Source: an uncultured Pedobacter sp. (GTDB lineage Bacteria > Bacteroidota > Bacteroidia > Sphingobacteriales > Sphingobacteriaceae). Taken from it: a DNA stretch of 22,521 nt. Below are positions 1-8,600 of the stretch, piece by piece. The number at the start of each line of letters is the position of its first letter. Position 1 is the stretch's first letter. The translations under genes and the position numbers were made by a program. Where the stretch lies: positions 1-22,521 of the forward strand of contig CAMLDJ010000063.1 of assembly GCA_946478755.1 (NCBI GenBank), in the 5' to 3' direction. Under the pieces are notes generated by a model that had not been told where the DNA came from, searched no databases, and saw only the letters and a program-made list of their open reading frames with translations.

Positions 1-97
1 CACTCCATTTCATGTTGCTAAAGTTGTTTGAAAGCTTCAGGCAGGTTGTAAAACCCACCTCGAAGAATCCTGCGATAACCAATATAATCCAGCTCAT
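1..97 (-). CDS. SMR-family small multidrug / guanidinium-type transporter, N-terminal fragment
   Basis: Only the first 32 codons are in the window; the gene continues past the left edge. The readable start, MSWIILVIAGFFEVGF, is the characteristic first helix of small multidrug resistance (SMR) proteins. These are about 105-residue, four-helix inner-membrane antiporters working as dimers. Glu13 sits where the SMR family has its essential proton- and substrate-binding glutamate (Glu14 of EmrE). The sequence supports the family; whether the substrate is guanidinium, quaternary ammonium or part of a paired SMR system cannot be told from 32 residues. A near-consensus promoter lies immediately upstream (115-145), so the gene is probably transcribed independently of dinB. 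The ATG at 97-95 is preferred because it lies 17 bases past the promoter -7 element and matches the usual family N-terminus. Confidence 0.8.
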   Translation of the reverse strand, partial: MSWIILVIAGFFEVGFTTCLKLSNNFSNMKWS

Positions 98-114
98 AGT
101 TCAATATTTTTTTG

Positions 115-145
115 CAAAGATAACTGCAATGCGCGTAGGGTCAAA
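115..145 (-). promoter_or_regulatory. Bacteroidota housekeeping promoter for the SMR gene
   Basis: On the minus strand, TTTG (145-142) is followed after exactly 19 bases by TATCTTTG (122-115). This fits the Bacteroidota sigma-ABfr form TTTG-N19-TAnnTTTG. The start codon is 17 bases downstream of the -7 element, so the expected leader is only about 10 bases. The -33 element begins 7 bases past the dinB stop codon. Pattern match only; no transcript data. Confidence 0.75.
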
Positions 146-151
146 GTAGCC

Positions 152-655
152 TCAAAAATAGCGGTCCTTGATGACTTGTGTATGGTGAATGATGTGACCG
201 GTTATGACGTAAAGCAGGGCCCTTACGGTAATCTGCCTTTCTGAAGCAGTGCCACTCCTGTTTAGTTCTGTTTCGGTAAGGGAATTGAACAAGTACATGT
301 TCGCCTTTCTTAGCAGGGCAAATTCCTCTGAGAAACTCAACAGGCTCCTGTCCTGGAAATGGGCATTTGATACATAGTCGTCTTCTTCAAAACCTGGTAA
401 TGCGTGGTTTTCTGCTCTTGCAAAGCAGGTTAAGCGGTAGACCAGAATGCGTTCCGTATCGATAACATGACCGATGAGCTCTTTAATCGTCCATTTCCCC
501 GGGGCATAGGTATAGTCCGCCTTTTCTATAAGACTGTTAATAAAATCAGGGAATTCATAGGCCTGCCTTTTTAATAGTTCCAGTACATCTCCTTCAACAA
601 GGCTGATATATTGTTCAGCCCAGACGGGGTACTCATGTGTTTGAGGTCGGTTCAT
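152..655 (-). CDS. DinB / YfiT-family putative metal-dependent hydrolase or thiol transferase
   Basis: This 167-residue protein has the four-helix DinB/YfiT fold signature. One histidine lies in ELIGHVIDTE (His63) and a pair in GHIIHH (His154 and His158); these three positions bind a divalent metal in the superfamily. Bacteroidota members of this size are mostly uncharacterised. Relatives include bacillithiol/mycothiol transferases and damage-inducible DinB, so the exact reaction is unknown. There is no signal peptide or membrane segment, so it is probably cytoplasmic. Its start lies inside the 3' end of the upstream histidine kinase gene, with a 23-base overlap in another frame, which suggests co-transcription and translational coupling. 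The ATG at 655 is the natural start, as no Shine-Dalgarno sequence discriminates alternatives. Family assignment is good; function is inference. Confidence 0.85.
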   Translation of the reverse strand: MNRPQTHEYPVWAEQYISLVEGDVLELLKRQAYEFPDFINSLIEKADYTYAPGKWTIKELIGHVIDTERILVYRLTCFARAENHALPGFEEDDYVSNAHFQDRSLLSFSEEFALLRKANMYLFNSLTETELNRSGTASERQITVRALLYVITGHIIHHTQVIKDRYF

Positions 656-1850
656 AGGTAATGCTGCTTTTTAAAATGATGCGAAATGTTGTGCCTTTGC
701 CAAGCTCGGAATCTTTAACAAAGATCTGTCCGTTATGATAGTTTTCAATGATCCTTTTGGTGAGTGACAGCCCGAGTCCCCAGCCACGTTTACGCGTGGT
801 ATAACCCGGTTGGAATACTGCGTCAAATTTTGAACGCGCAATCCCTTTTCCCGTATCGGTCACATCAATAAAAACCTCTTCTTTGGTTAAATTTTCAATG
901 ATGTCTATAGTAATATTCCCTTCATTTTCAATTGCGTTGGCGGCATTTTTAAGTAAGTTTTCAATAACCCAGTCGAACAAAGGAACATTTAGTAATGCCC
1001 TTACCTGCTCGTCGCCGGTAATGCTGAAAATGATCTTATCTGAAGTTCGAAGTTTGAAATATTCTACGAAATTATAGATCACCATATAGACGACATGGTC
1101 TTCCACGATCGGCTTAGACCCGATTTTAGAAAAGCGGTCGGTGATGACCTCCAATCTTTTAATGTCGTTCTCCATTTCAGCGATTAAGGGGTCGTCTTCT
1201 GCGTCGAACCTTGATTTGATGAGCTCTACCCAAGCCATCAGCGAGGATATTGGGGTGCCCAGCTGGTGGGCGGTTTCCTTGGCCATCCCCACCCATACCT
1301 GGTCCTGCTCTGCCTTACGCGCTGAGCTGAAGGCAACGTACGCGGTTAACAAAAACAACGCGATTACGCCAAGTTGTATATAGGGAAAATAGCGGAGCTG
1401 GGTTAAAGTTGCAGAGTCCTTATAGTAGATGTACCAGCGGCTTCCATCCAGTCCAATGATTGGTGTTGGCGGATGCTGTTCTTTCATCTTCCTGAGTTCG
1501 CGGGCGAAATAGGCTGGATCGTAAGTTTTATTGGGTTGTTTCTCTATTTCATAGTTGGTTTTTGTAGAGTCCAGTCCCTGGTAGGCAATGATCGTGCCTC
1601 CCGAGTCGATCATAATGACCGGGAGCTTGTTGTTTGTCCGGATGAGATCGATCAAGCTGGTATAGCGGTCATCATCGTACATGGCCAATGATTGTTCTGT
1701 TACCTTAACATAGAGTTGAAACTGAAGCTGTTCTTCGCGTTCCATTTTTTTTACGAAAAAATCACTGTAAAATACAGAAGCCGTACCAATCACGATGGCA
1801 AAGACAAGCAAAAAGAATTTCCAGCGGCGTTTTTTTTCGTATGGGTTCAT
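633..1850 (-). CDS. Membrane sensor histidine kinase
   Basis: A 405-residue two-component kinase. It has a first membrane helix at about residues 12-29, an extracytoplasmic sensor region of about 125 residues, a second helix at about 157-178, then a HisKA dimerisation helix with phospho-acceptor His195 in AHQLGTP. The HATPase_c domain shows an N box (Asn302 and Asn305 in NLLKNAANAIE), a G1 box DTGKGI (332-337) and a G2 box GWGLGLSL (356-363). All catalytic motifs look intact, so it should autophosphorylate. The sensor region has no fold I recognise, so the stimulus is unknown. No response regulator is adjacent; the only close partner is dinB, whose start overlaps the kinase 3' end. The gene is divergent from gltX across about 90 bases, and I see no convincing -7 element for it. 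Start is the ATG at 1850, giving a short basic cytoplasmic tail before the first helix. Confidence 0.93.
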   Translation of the reverse strand: MNPYEKKRRWKFFLLVFAIVIGTASVFYSDFFVKKMEREEQLQFQLYVKVTEQSLAMYDDDRYTSLIDLIRTNNKLPVIMIDSGGTIIAYQGLDSTKTNYEIEKQPNKTYDPAYFARELRKMKEQHPPTPIIGLDGSRWYIYYKDSATLTQLRYFPYIQLGVIALFLLTAYVAFSSARKAEQDQVWVGMAKETAHQLGTPISSLMAWVELIKSRFDAEDDPLIAEMENDIKRLEVITDRFSKIGSKPIVEDHVVYMVIYNFVEYFKLRTSDKIIFSITGDEQVRALLNVPLFDWVIENLLKNAANAIENEGNITIDIIENLTKEEVFIDVTDTGKGIARSKFDAVFQPGYTTRKRGWGLGLSLTKRIIENYHNGQIFVKDSELGKGTTFRIILKSSITYEPTSNT

Positions 1851-1921
1851 AAGGATATGGAGGCAAATTACAAAAACGCATTCAAAAATGTATCAATAGA
1901 ATACTAACGCAGTAAAAAATA

Positions 1922-1929
1922 TATCTTTG
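1922..1929 (+). promoter_or_regulatory. -7 element of the gltX promoter
   Basis: TATCTTTG matches the Bacteroidota -7 consensus TAnnTTTG and ends 11 bases before the gltX start codon, so the leader would be about 5 bases. I do not see a good TTTG -33 element at the expected distance, so the call rests on the -7 match and position alone. Confidence 0.55.
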
Positions 1930-1940
1930 CTAATCGTAAT

Positions 1941-3449
1941 ATGGAAAAGAAAGTAAGAGTAAGATTTGCCCCAAGTCCGACCGGAGGGCTGCATTTGGGT
2001 GGTGTGCGCACCGCTTTATTTAATTACCTGTTTGCAAAAAAGCATAATGGAACGTTTGTTTTACGGATCGAAGATACGGATCAGACCCGTTTTGTAGAGG
2101 GTGCGGAGGAATACATTGTTTCGTGTCTGGAGTGGTGTGGACTTATTCCGGATGAGAGTCCGCTGCGGGACGGTGGCTTTGGGCCTTATCGCCAAAGTGA
2201 GCGGAAAGCTACTTACAAACAATATGCAGATCAGCTGATTGCTGAGGGCCATGCTTATTATGCTTTTGATACACCAGATGAGCTGGATATAAAAAGAAAG
2301 GAGATCCCAAACTTTACCTATGGCCGGGCTACAAGAGGAGAAATGCGGAATTCGCTTACCCTGACTGAAGCGGAAGTTGCCGCATTGCTGGCTGCCGGAA
2401 CGCCCTATGTGGTACGGATAAAGGTGCCTGAAAATGAAATGGTTTCTTTTACTGATTTGATAAGGGGCTATGTTAGCTTTGATACCAATCTGGTTGATGA
2501 TAAAGTACTATTGAAGGCCGATGGGATGCCAACCTATCATCTGGCCGTTGTAGCAGACGACCGGGCGATGGAAGTGAGCCACGTTTTGAGGGGTGAGGAA
2601 TGGCTGCCATCGGCACCGGTTCACATCCTCTTGTGGCGGTACCTGGGCTGGGCCGATGAAATGCCGCAATGGGTACATTTACCTTTGATCCTGAAGCCGG
2701 ATGGTAATGGTAAGCTCAGTAAAAGGGATGGCGATCGATTGGGATTTCCCGTATATGCGCAGAACTGGGTGGATCCAAAGACCGGTGAACTGACAAAGGG
2801 CTTTAAAGAGCTGGGCTTTATGCCGGGGGCTTTTGTAAATATGCTGGCCATGCTTGGCTGGAATGACGGTACAGATCAGGAACTGTTTTCTTTAGCGGAA
2901 CTTGCTGACCGGTTTTCGATTGAACGAATCAGTAAGGCGGGAGCGAAATTCGATTTTGAAAAAGCAAAATGGTATAACCATGAGTGGATTAAACATGCAG
3001 GAGCAAAGGACCTGCTTCCCTTTGTGAAAGATGTGCTTCTGGCGCAGGAAGTTACATTAAATGACGATGCCTATGTGGCAAAGGTAATTGACTTGATCAA
3101 AGACCGCTGTACTTTGTTAACCGATTTTGTGGAGCAAAGCAAATATTTTTTTATGACACCAGAACAATATGATCTGGACGCGGTAAAACCAAAGTGGACA
3201 AAGGAGAAGGCGGTATTTTTTGAAGCTTATGCCCTGACGCTGAAGGAGGGACTGACAGGAGCTGAGCTTGAGGAAGGCTTCAAATCGCTAGCTGCTGTCC
3301 ATAATTTTAAGCCAGGTGAGCTGATGCTACCCTTTAGAATTATGCTGGTTGGAGGAAAATTTGGGCCTGGAGTATTTGACATTGCTGTGGCCCTTGGTCC
3401 GGATGAAACGGTAAGAAGAATCCAGAACGCGATAGCTGCATTTGCTTAA
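1941..3449 (+). CDS. gltX: Glutamyl-tRNA synthetase
   Basis: Class I aminoacyl-tRNA synthetase of 502 residues that charges tRNA-Glu with glutamate using ATP, in the cytoplasm. The N-terminal Rossmann fold carries the HIGH-type signature as PSPTGGLHLGG (His18), the usual bacterial GluRS form. The KMSKS loop is KLSKR at 258-262. The region in between holds the insertion and glutamate-binding elements normal for the family (FVLRIEDTDQTR, LRGEEWLPS). The length is typical for bacterial GluRS, and the C-terminal anticodon-binding part is present. Because a separate glutaminyl-tRNA synthetase is encoded at 14063-15724, this enzyme is probably discriminating (Glu-specific); that is inference. Start is the ATG at 1941, directly before the conserved VRVRFAPSPTG block. 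It is divergent from the histidine kinase gene and followed after 71 bases by the metallopeptidase gene. Confidence 0.98.
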   Translation: MEKKVRVRFAPSPTGGLHLGGVRTALFNYLFAKKHNGTFVLRIEDTDQTRFVEGAEEYIVSCLEWCGLIPDESPLRDGGFGPYRQSERKATYKQYADQLIAEGHAYYAFDTPDELDIKRKEIPNFTYGRATRGEMRNSLTLTEAEVAALLAAGTPYVVRIKVPENEMVSFTDLIRGYVSFDTNLVDDKVLLKADGMPTYHLAVVADDRAMEVSHVLRGEEWLPSAPVHILLWRYLGWADEMPQWVHLPLILKPDGNGKLSKRDGDRLGFPVYAQNWVDPKTGELTKGFKELGFMPGAFVNMLAMLGWNDGTDQELFSLAELADRFSIERISKAGAKFDFEKAKWYNHEWIKHAGAKDLLPFVKDVLLAQEVTLNDDAYVAKVIDLIKDRCTLLTDFVEQSKYFFMTPEQYDLDAVKPKWTKEKAVFFEAYALTLKEGLTGAELEEGFKSLAAVHNFKPGELMLPFRIMLVGGKFGPGVFDIAVALGPDETVRRIQNAIAAFA

Positions 3450-3520
3450 TCAGCATTTCGTTTCGATTTTTGGTACAACAATTGCCGCAAATTTAGTTCA
3501 CCAAATTAAACAAGGAATAC

Positions 3521-4360
3521 ATGCAATGGTTCGGTAAAGGAAGTGGCAATGTTGATGACAGAAGGGGAATGAGTGGTGGTAAAGTTCTCGGCGGAGGTGC
3601 AGCGATCGTTGTCGTTGTACTGGGACTCATCTTTGGGCAGGATTTTACCGGCCTGGTCAGTCAGTTACCTGTAGGGCAAACTGAAAATGTGACGGGCAAG
3701 CAGGGCGTCCCACAGGATGTGGAAGGCAAATTCGTTGCAGGTGTGCTGGAGTCGACAGATTCAGTCTGGATTGCTCAGTTTGAAAAAATGGGGACCGCCT
3801 ATGAACCCCCTTTTCTTACCTTGTTCGACAATAGTGTACAGTCGGCCTGTGGAAGTGCAAGCGCTGCTGTTGGGCCCTTCTATTGTCCCGCAGATCATAA
3901 AGTGTACATTGATCTGTCTTTTTATAAGGACTTAAAGGACAGATTTGGTGCGGCGGGGGACTTTGCACAGGCTTATGTCATTGCGCATGAGGTAGGGCAT
4001 CACGTGCAGAACCTGCTTGGCATATCGGAAAAAGTGCAGCAGGCACGAGCCCAGCTTAGCGAGGTGGAATACAACAGGTTATCGGTTAAACTGGAGTTGC
4101 AGGCAGATTTTTTTGCCGGGCTGTGGGCGCATCATGCACAGAACCTGGCGAATTTCAGGCTGGAAGAGGGTGATATTGAAGAAGCGCTGACCGCGGCGAA
4201 TGCCATCGGGGACGATAAACTTCAGCAGCAGACACAGGGTGAGGTGGTTCCGGATGCATTTACCCATGGAACTTCTGCACAAAGGACGTACTGGTTTAAA
4301 AAGGGATTTGATACAGGGGATTTTAAGCAGGGTGATACTTTTAATTCCGGCAGGCTATAG
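3521..4360 (+). CDS. YpfJ-like neutral zinc metallopeptidase (PF04228 family)
   Basis: A 279-residue protein of the YpfJ/KPN_00201 family of predicted zinc metalloproteases. The N-terminus (MQWFGKGSGNVDDRRG) is the typical family opening. A single membrane helix follows at about residues 22-40, so the catalytic part is probably anchored and faces the periplasm. The zincin motif HEVGH is at 156-160, with the likely third ligand in ELQADFFAGLW (192-202). Length is normal and the catalytic residues look intact. No substrate is established for the family. It follows gltX by 71 bases. The ATG at 3521 is preceded by AAGGA at 3512-3516, a modest Shine-Dalgarno match. I find no clear promoter of its own, so it may be read from the gltX promoter. 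Confidence 0.93.
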   Translation: MQWFGKGSGNVDDRRGMSGGKVLGGGAAIVVVVLGLIFGQDFTGLVSQLPVGQTENVTGKQGVPQDVEGKFVAGVLESTDSVWIAQFEKMGTAYEPPFLTLFDNSVQSACGSASAAVGPFYCPADHKVYIDLSFYKDLKDRFGAAGDFAQAYVIAHEVGHHVQNLLGISEKVQQARAQLSEVEYNRLSVKLELQADFFAGLWAHHAQNLANFRLEEGDIEEALTAANAIGDDKLQQQTQGEVVPDAFTHGTSAQRTYWFKKGFDTGDFKQGDTFNSGRL

Positions 4361-4365
4361 TTCAT

Positions 4366-4396
4366 TTTGCAATAAAATGATTACTTTATAAGTTTG
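4366..4396 (+). promoter_or_regulatory. Strong promoter for the signalling island
   Basis: TTTG (4366-4369), then 19 bases, then TAAGTTTG (4389-4396): a complete match to the Bacteroidota TTTG-N19-TAnnTTTG form. Transcription would begin near 4402, leaving a leader of about 70 bases before the first gene of the island at 4473. No other promoter this good is visible until after the island, so it probably drives all six genes. Confidence 0.72.
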
Positions 4397-4429
4397 AATA
4401 TATAGACGTTACATACGTAAATGCAAAAG

Positions 4430-4443
4430 GAGTGTATGCACTC
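4430..4443 (+). promoter_or_regulatory. Small hairpin in the 5' leader of the signalling island
   Basis: GAGTG and CACTC (4430-4434 and 4439-4443) are perfect complements around a TATG loop. The hairpin lies in the predicted transcript leader, 29 bases before the start codon. A nearby TTAC....GTAA arrangement (4410-4421) is also partly symmetric. The stem is only 5 bp, so the structure may be incidental. Confidence 0.25.
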
Positions 4444-4472
4444 ATCATTTAAAAGCCCATTTATTTTAAATA

Positions 4473-5597
4473 ATGATATTAATTGTAGATGATACCCCTG
4501 AGAACCTTATCTCACTAAAAAAGGTTCTGGAGAGGCATAATTTTGAAGTCGATACGGCATCATCGGGAGAAGAGGCCTTAAAGAAAGTACTTAAAAATGA
4601 ATATGTATTAATTATTCTGGACGTACAGATGCCAGGAATGGACGGCTTCGAAGTGGCGGAAGCCATTTCCGGTTATAGTAAGGCCAAAGAGACCGCGATT
4701 ATCTTCTTGTCTGCCGCAAATACTGAAACCAAGTTTATCACAAAAGGTTATTCATCAGGGGGGCTGGACTACATTACCAAACCGGTAGACCTGGATATCC
4801 TGCTGTTAAAAGTGAAAACCTTTTACCGCATCTATGAACAAAGCAGGAAGCTTATTGAAATACAAAATGCCTTACTTGACGAGATTGAGTTTCGAAAAAA
4901 AGCCGAACGGAAAAAAGATGAATTCATAAGTATAGCCAGTCACGAATTAAAAACGCCTTTAACCAGCGTGAAGGGTTATGTACAATTACTGGGAAGAAGC
5001 GTGGACCGGGGCGACATTCCTACCGTTAAAAAGCATCTGGCGAAAGCGCAGCTGCAACTGGAAAAACTAAATGAGTTGATTGCCGATCTTTTGGATATTT
5101 CTAAAATAGAGAGTGGGAAATTAGAATTCAATAAAAAACTTTTTGCCTTTAACCCGCTTCTTGACAGCGTGCTGGAAGTCATACACCAGGTGAACCCTTC
5201 ATTCAACATCAAAAAAAAGGGTTCTGCTCCTGAACAAATTTTCGCTGATGAAATGCGCATTGAACAGGTGATCGTCAATTTTTTAACCAATGCGATTAAA
5301 TATTCACCGGGAACAAGCGAGATAGAGGTGAATATCCATACCAGGGAGGATCAGCTCTACCTTGGTGTCCGGGACTTTGGGATAGGTATTGCACCTGAGT
5401 TACAGAAAAGTGTTTTTGAAAAATTTTATAGGGTAGAAGAAACGTCGATTCAATTTCAGGGACTTGGAATCGGATTGTATATTTCTGCGGAAATTATTAA
5501 CCGACATGGCGGCGAAATTGGTGTGAACAGTAAAATAGGCGAAGGCTCTGAATTTTATTTCACACTTCCACTAAATGTCTCGTCCAAAGCGGATTAA
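4473..5597 (+). CDS. Receiver-histidine kinase fusion (REC-HisKA-HATPase), soluble
   Basis: This 374-residue protein starts with a receiver domain (1 to about 120): acidic pair Asp6/Asp7, phospho-acceptor Asp50 in LDVQMPGMDG, Ser80 and Lys103 (ITKPVD). A short helix leads to HisKA with His157 in SIASHELKTPLTS, then HATPase_c with Asn273, the DFGIGI box at 301-306 and the GLGIGLYI box at 330-337. The order is the reverse of a classical hybrid kinase. The receiver comes first, so another kinase can presumably control this one by phosphorylating Asp50. There is no membrane segment, so it acts in the cytoplasm. It is the first gene behind the 4366-4396 promoter, and the 1196-residue hybrid kinase gene follows after only 14 bases. 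The likely input is from that hybrid kinase; this is inference from context. The start codon has no Shine-Dalgarno sequence but sits directly at the first receiver beta strand. Confidence 0.94.
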   Translation: MILIVDDTPENLISLKKVLERHNFEVDTASSGEEALKKVLKNEYVLIILDVQMPGMDGFEVAEAISGYSKAKETAIIFLSAANTETKFITKGYSSGGLDYITKPVDLDILLLKVKTFYRIYEQSRKLIEIQNALLDEIEFRKKAERKKDEFISIASHELKTPLTSVKGYVQLLGRSVDRGDIPTVKKHLAKAQLQLEKLNELIADLLDISKIESGKLEFNKKLFAFNPLLDSVLEVIHQVNPSFNIKKKGSAPEQIFADEMRIEQVIVNFLTNAIKYSPGTSEIEVNIHTREDQLYLGVRDFGIGIAPELQKSVFEKFYRVEETSIQFQGLGIGLYISAEIINRHGGEIGVNSKIGEGSEFYFTLPLNVSSKAD

Positions 5598-5600
5598 ATT

Positions 5601-5606
5601 AAGGAG
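5601..5606 (+). promoter_or_regulatory. Shine-Dalgarno sequence of the large hybrid kinase gene
   Basis: AAGGAG ends 5 bases before the ATG at 5612, one of the few clear ribosome-binding sites in a window where most starts have none. It fixes the start of the hybrid kinase and suggests efficient translation relative to its neighbours. Confidence 0.7.
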
Positions 5607-5611
5607 ATCTT

Positions 5612-8600
5612 ATGAGTACAAGAAACGTAAAAAATAACTTGCGTATGGGTTTGGGCCTTTCGTTGCTGATTCTTTTTATCACTTCAATGGCCTCTTATCT
5701 GAGCATAAATAGCCTGATTAACAGTGGGAACATGGTGGCACACAGTAATCAGGTCATCACAAATCTGGAGGAGATCCTATCAACGTTGAAAGATGCTGAA
5801 ACCGGGCAGCGTGGGTATTTGTTAACCGGCGATAAAGATTTTCTGGGGCCTTATTCCGGAGCTAAACAGCGTGCTTTAAGCTTGCTTGATGACTTTGAAG
5901 CGGGAACAGGGGATAATAATGTTCAACAAAAAAATGTCGAGAAATTACGGAGAATTGTCAGAGGAAGACTGGAGATCATAGAAAATACGGTTGATCTCAA
6001 AAGCCGCGGAGGAACTATTGGGGTTACCGAGCTGATCAATGGAAAAGCTTACATGGATGCTTCTAGAGACCTGATTAAAGTAATGGAAGCGGAAGAGCGG
6101 AGATTGCTGGACTCTCGAACAGCAGATAGGAACAGGCTAGCGGGTTACACGCCTTCGCTGATCATGATTGCTGCATTTCTGGCCATTTTAATTACCATAT
6201 TTTTTTACAGAAAGGTCTCTTCTGATTTCAATGAACGTGTAGAGCTCCAAAAGGAACTGGAAGATAAAAATGAAGAGATAGATAAGCGGATTGTTGTTAT
6301 TCGGGAAATAGCGAACAGGATTTCAAGTGGAGACTATCAGATCCGGCTTGACGAGGAACAGGAAGATGAGCTGGGAAGCCTGGCCACTTCGTTAAATACA
6401 ATGGCTGAGTCCCTGCAGTATTCTTTCGCTTTGCTTGGGGATAAGGAATGGTTACAATCGGGCATTGCTGCGCTGAACGATAAAATGGTTGGGGAGAAAA
6501 GGGTACATGAGCTGGCAAGCGACATATTAGAGGAAGTGGTTGAACACACCCATAGCCAGGTGGCCGCATTTTATCTGGTGGAAGAAGATAAATCGCTGCA
6601 TCTGGCAGGAAGCTACTCTTTGATGGTAGATAAAAAGCATGGCAGCCTTAAGCCGGGTGAGGGATTGCCGGGGCAGGTGGCTCAAAGTGGAAAGCAGATC
6701 TTAATCAATGACATACCAGAGGATGAACTGACCATCAGCTATGCTGCAGGCGCTACGCGGCCGAGGAATATTGTCGCTGTCCCGATTTTCAGAGAAGGCC
6801 TGGTTGTGGGCGTTATGGAATTTGGGTCGTTACAGACGTATACACCGCTGCAACTTGAGTTTTTAAGTAGTATTGCGACTAATATCGGGGTTGCCATTCA
6901 CGTCGCCCAAAACCGTAAAAAGCTGCAGGAGTTTTTAGAGGAAACACAGGCTCAGGCAGAAGAACTGCAGGCGCAGCACAGAGAGCTGGAGGGCCTAAAC
7001 GCAGAACTGGAAGCACAGACCCAGAGAATTCAGACCTCTGAGGAGGAACTTAGAGTACAGCAGGAGGAACTTTTGCAGAGCAATCAGGAGCTTGAAGAGC
7101 GGACAAGCCTGCTTGAAGAAAAAAATCAGCTGATCCAGGAAAGAAATCTGGATATACAACATAAGGCGGAACAGCTCGAACAGAGTACCAAATACAAGTC
7201 GGAGTTCCTGGCCAATATGTCCCACGAATTGCGTACTCCTTTAAACTCCATTCTGCTGCTGTCTAAATTGATGTCGGAAAATAAGGAGCTGGATAAGGAG
7301 TATATAGAATATGCGGAGGTGATACAAAGCTCCGGACAAGGTTTGCTCGGCCTGATCGATGAAATCCTGGATCTTTCAAAAATTGAGGCGGGTAAGATGA
7401 AGCTTGAATTTGGGGAGGTCAGCATCAGGGAAGTGGCAACAGACATGCGTTCCCTGTTTAACCCATTGGCACTGAATAAACAGCTGGCACTGGTGATTGA
7501 TTTGGAACCGGGCCTCTCCAGCATCAACACAGATAAAATGCGCCTGGAACAGATATTGAAAAATTTACTTTCCAATGCAATCAAGTTTACGTCTTCCGGT
7601 AAAGTCAGCCTTACGGTTAACAAAGATGAATCAGGCAACAATATCCTGTTTAAAGTTACCGATACTGGAATTGGTATTCCTGCCGATAAACAGGGGTTGA
7701 TCTTTGAGGCTTTCCAGCAGGCAGATGGCTCTACCCGCCGGAAGTTTGGAGGTACAGGCCTTGGTCTGTCGATAAGCCGGGAGCTGGCTAAGCTTTTAGG
7801 AGGTGAAATCGAGCTGACCAGCAAGGAAAATGTGGGCAGTGAATTTGTTTTGTCTTTGCCGGTAAATCTTAAGCGGAATGTTGATCAGGATGGCAGCCGG
7901 AATGAGATGGCCAATCCTGTTTACCTGGAACAAATTGAACCGGTTGCGGCAGAGCGGTTCACGGTAGCGCACATTCCGCAGGAAGTGGAAGACGACAGGG
8001 CAGACATTAAACCCGGTGACCGGGTAATCCTGATCATTGAAGACGACACGAACTTTGCTAAAACGTTATTGAAGTTTACCAGGGGCAGGAAGTACAAAGG
8101 GATTGTGGCTGTCCGTGGAGATGTTGGGATAGAGCTGGCCAATCATTACCAACCACTGGCTATCCTGCTGGATATACAGCTACCTGTGAAAGATGGATGG
8201 CAGGTGATGGAAGAACTCAAATCCAATCCGGCAACAAGGCCGATACCAGTGCATATCATGTCTTCTCTGGAGGTTAAGAAGGAGAGTTTATTGAAAGGAG
8301 CTGTTGATTTTATCAATAAGCCTGTTGCCCTGGAGCACATGCAGCAGATCTTTCAAAAACTGGAAGAGGCGCTGAGCAGGCATCCAAAAAAGGTGTTGAT
8401 TGTTGAGGAAAATAAGCAGCATGCAGAAGCGCTGAGCTATTTTCTGAGTAATTATAGCATTCAAACAGCCGTGGCCAGTAATGTGGCCCAAAGTATTGGG
8501 GCGCTGAACAAGAACGAAGTTGATTGTGTGATTCTGGATATGGGCATCCCCGATAAGAACGCTTACGAGACGCTGGAAACCATCAAGAAGAGCCAGGGAC

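Noticed and set aside
1851..1920. Housekeeping promoter for the histidine kinase on the minus strand
   Set aside because: The closest match, TAATTTG, is one base short of TAnnTTTG and has no -33 partner.
7126..7824. 232-residue open frame on the minus strand
   Set aside because: It lies wholly inside the kinase core of the hybrid kinase gene, is Ser/Leu-rich as expected for antisense of such sequence, and matches no family.
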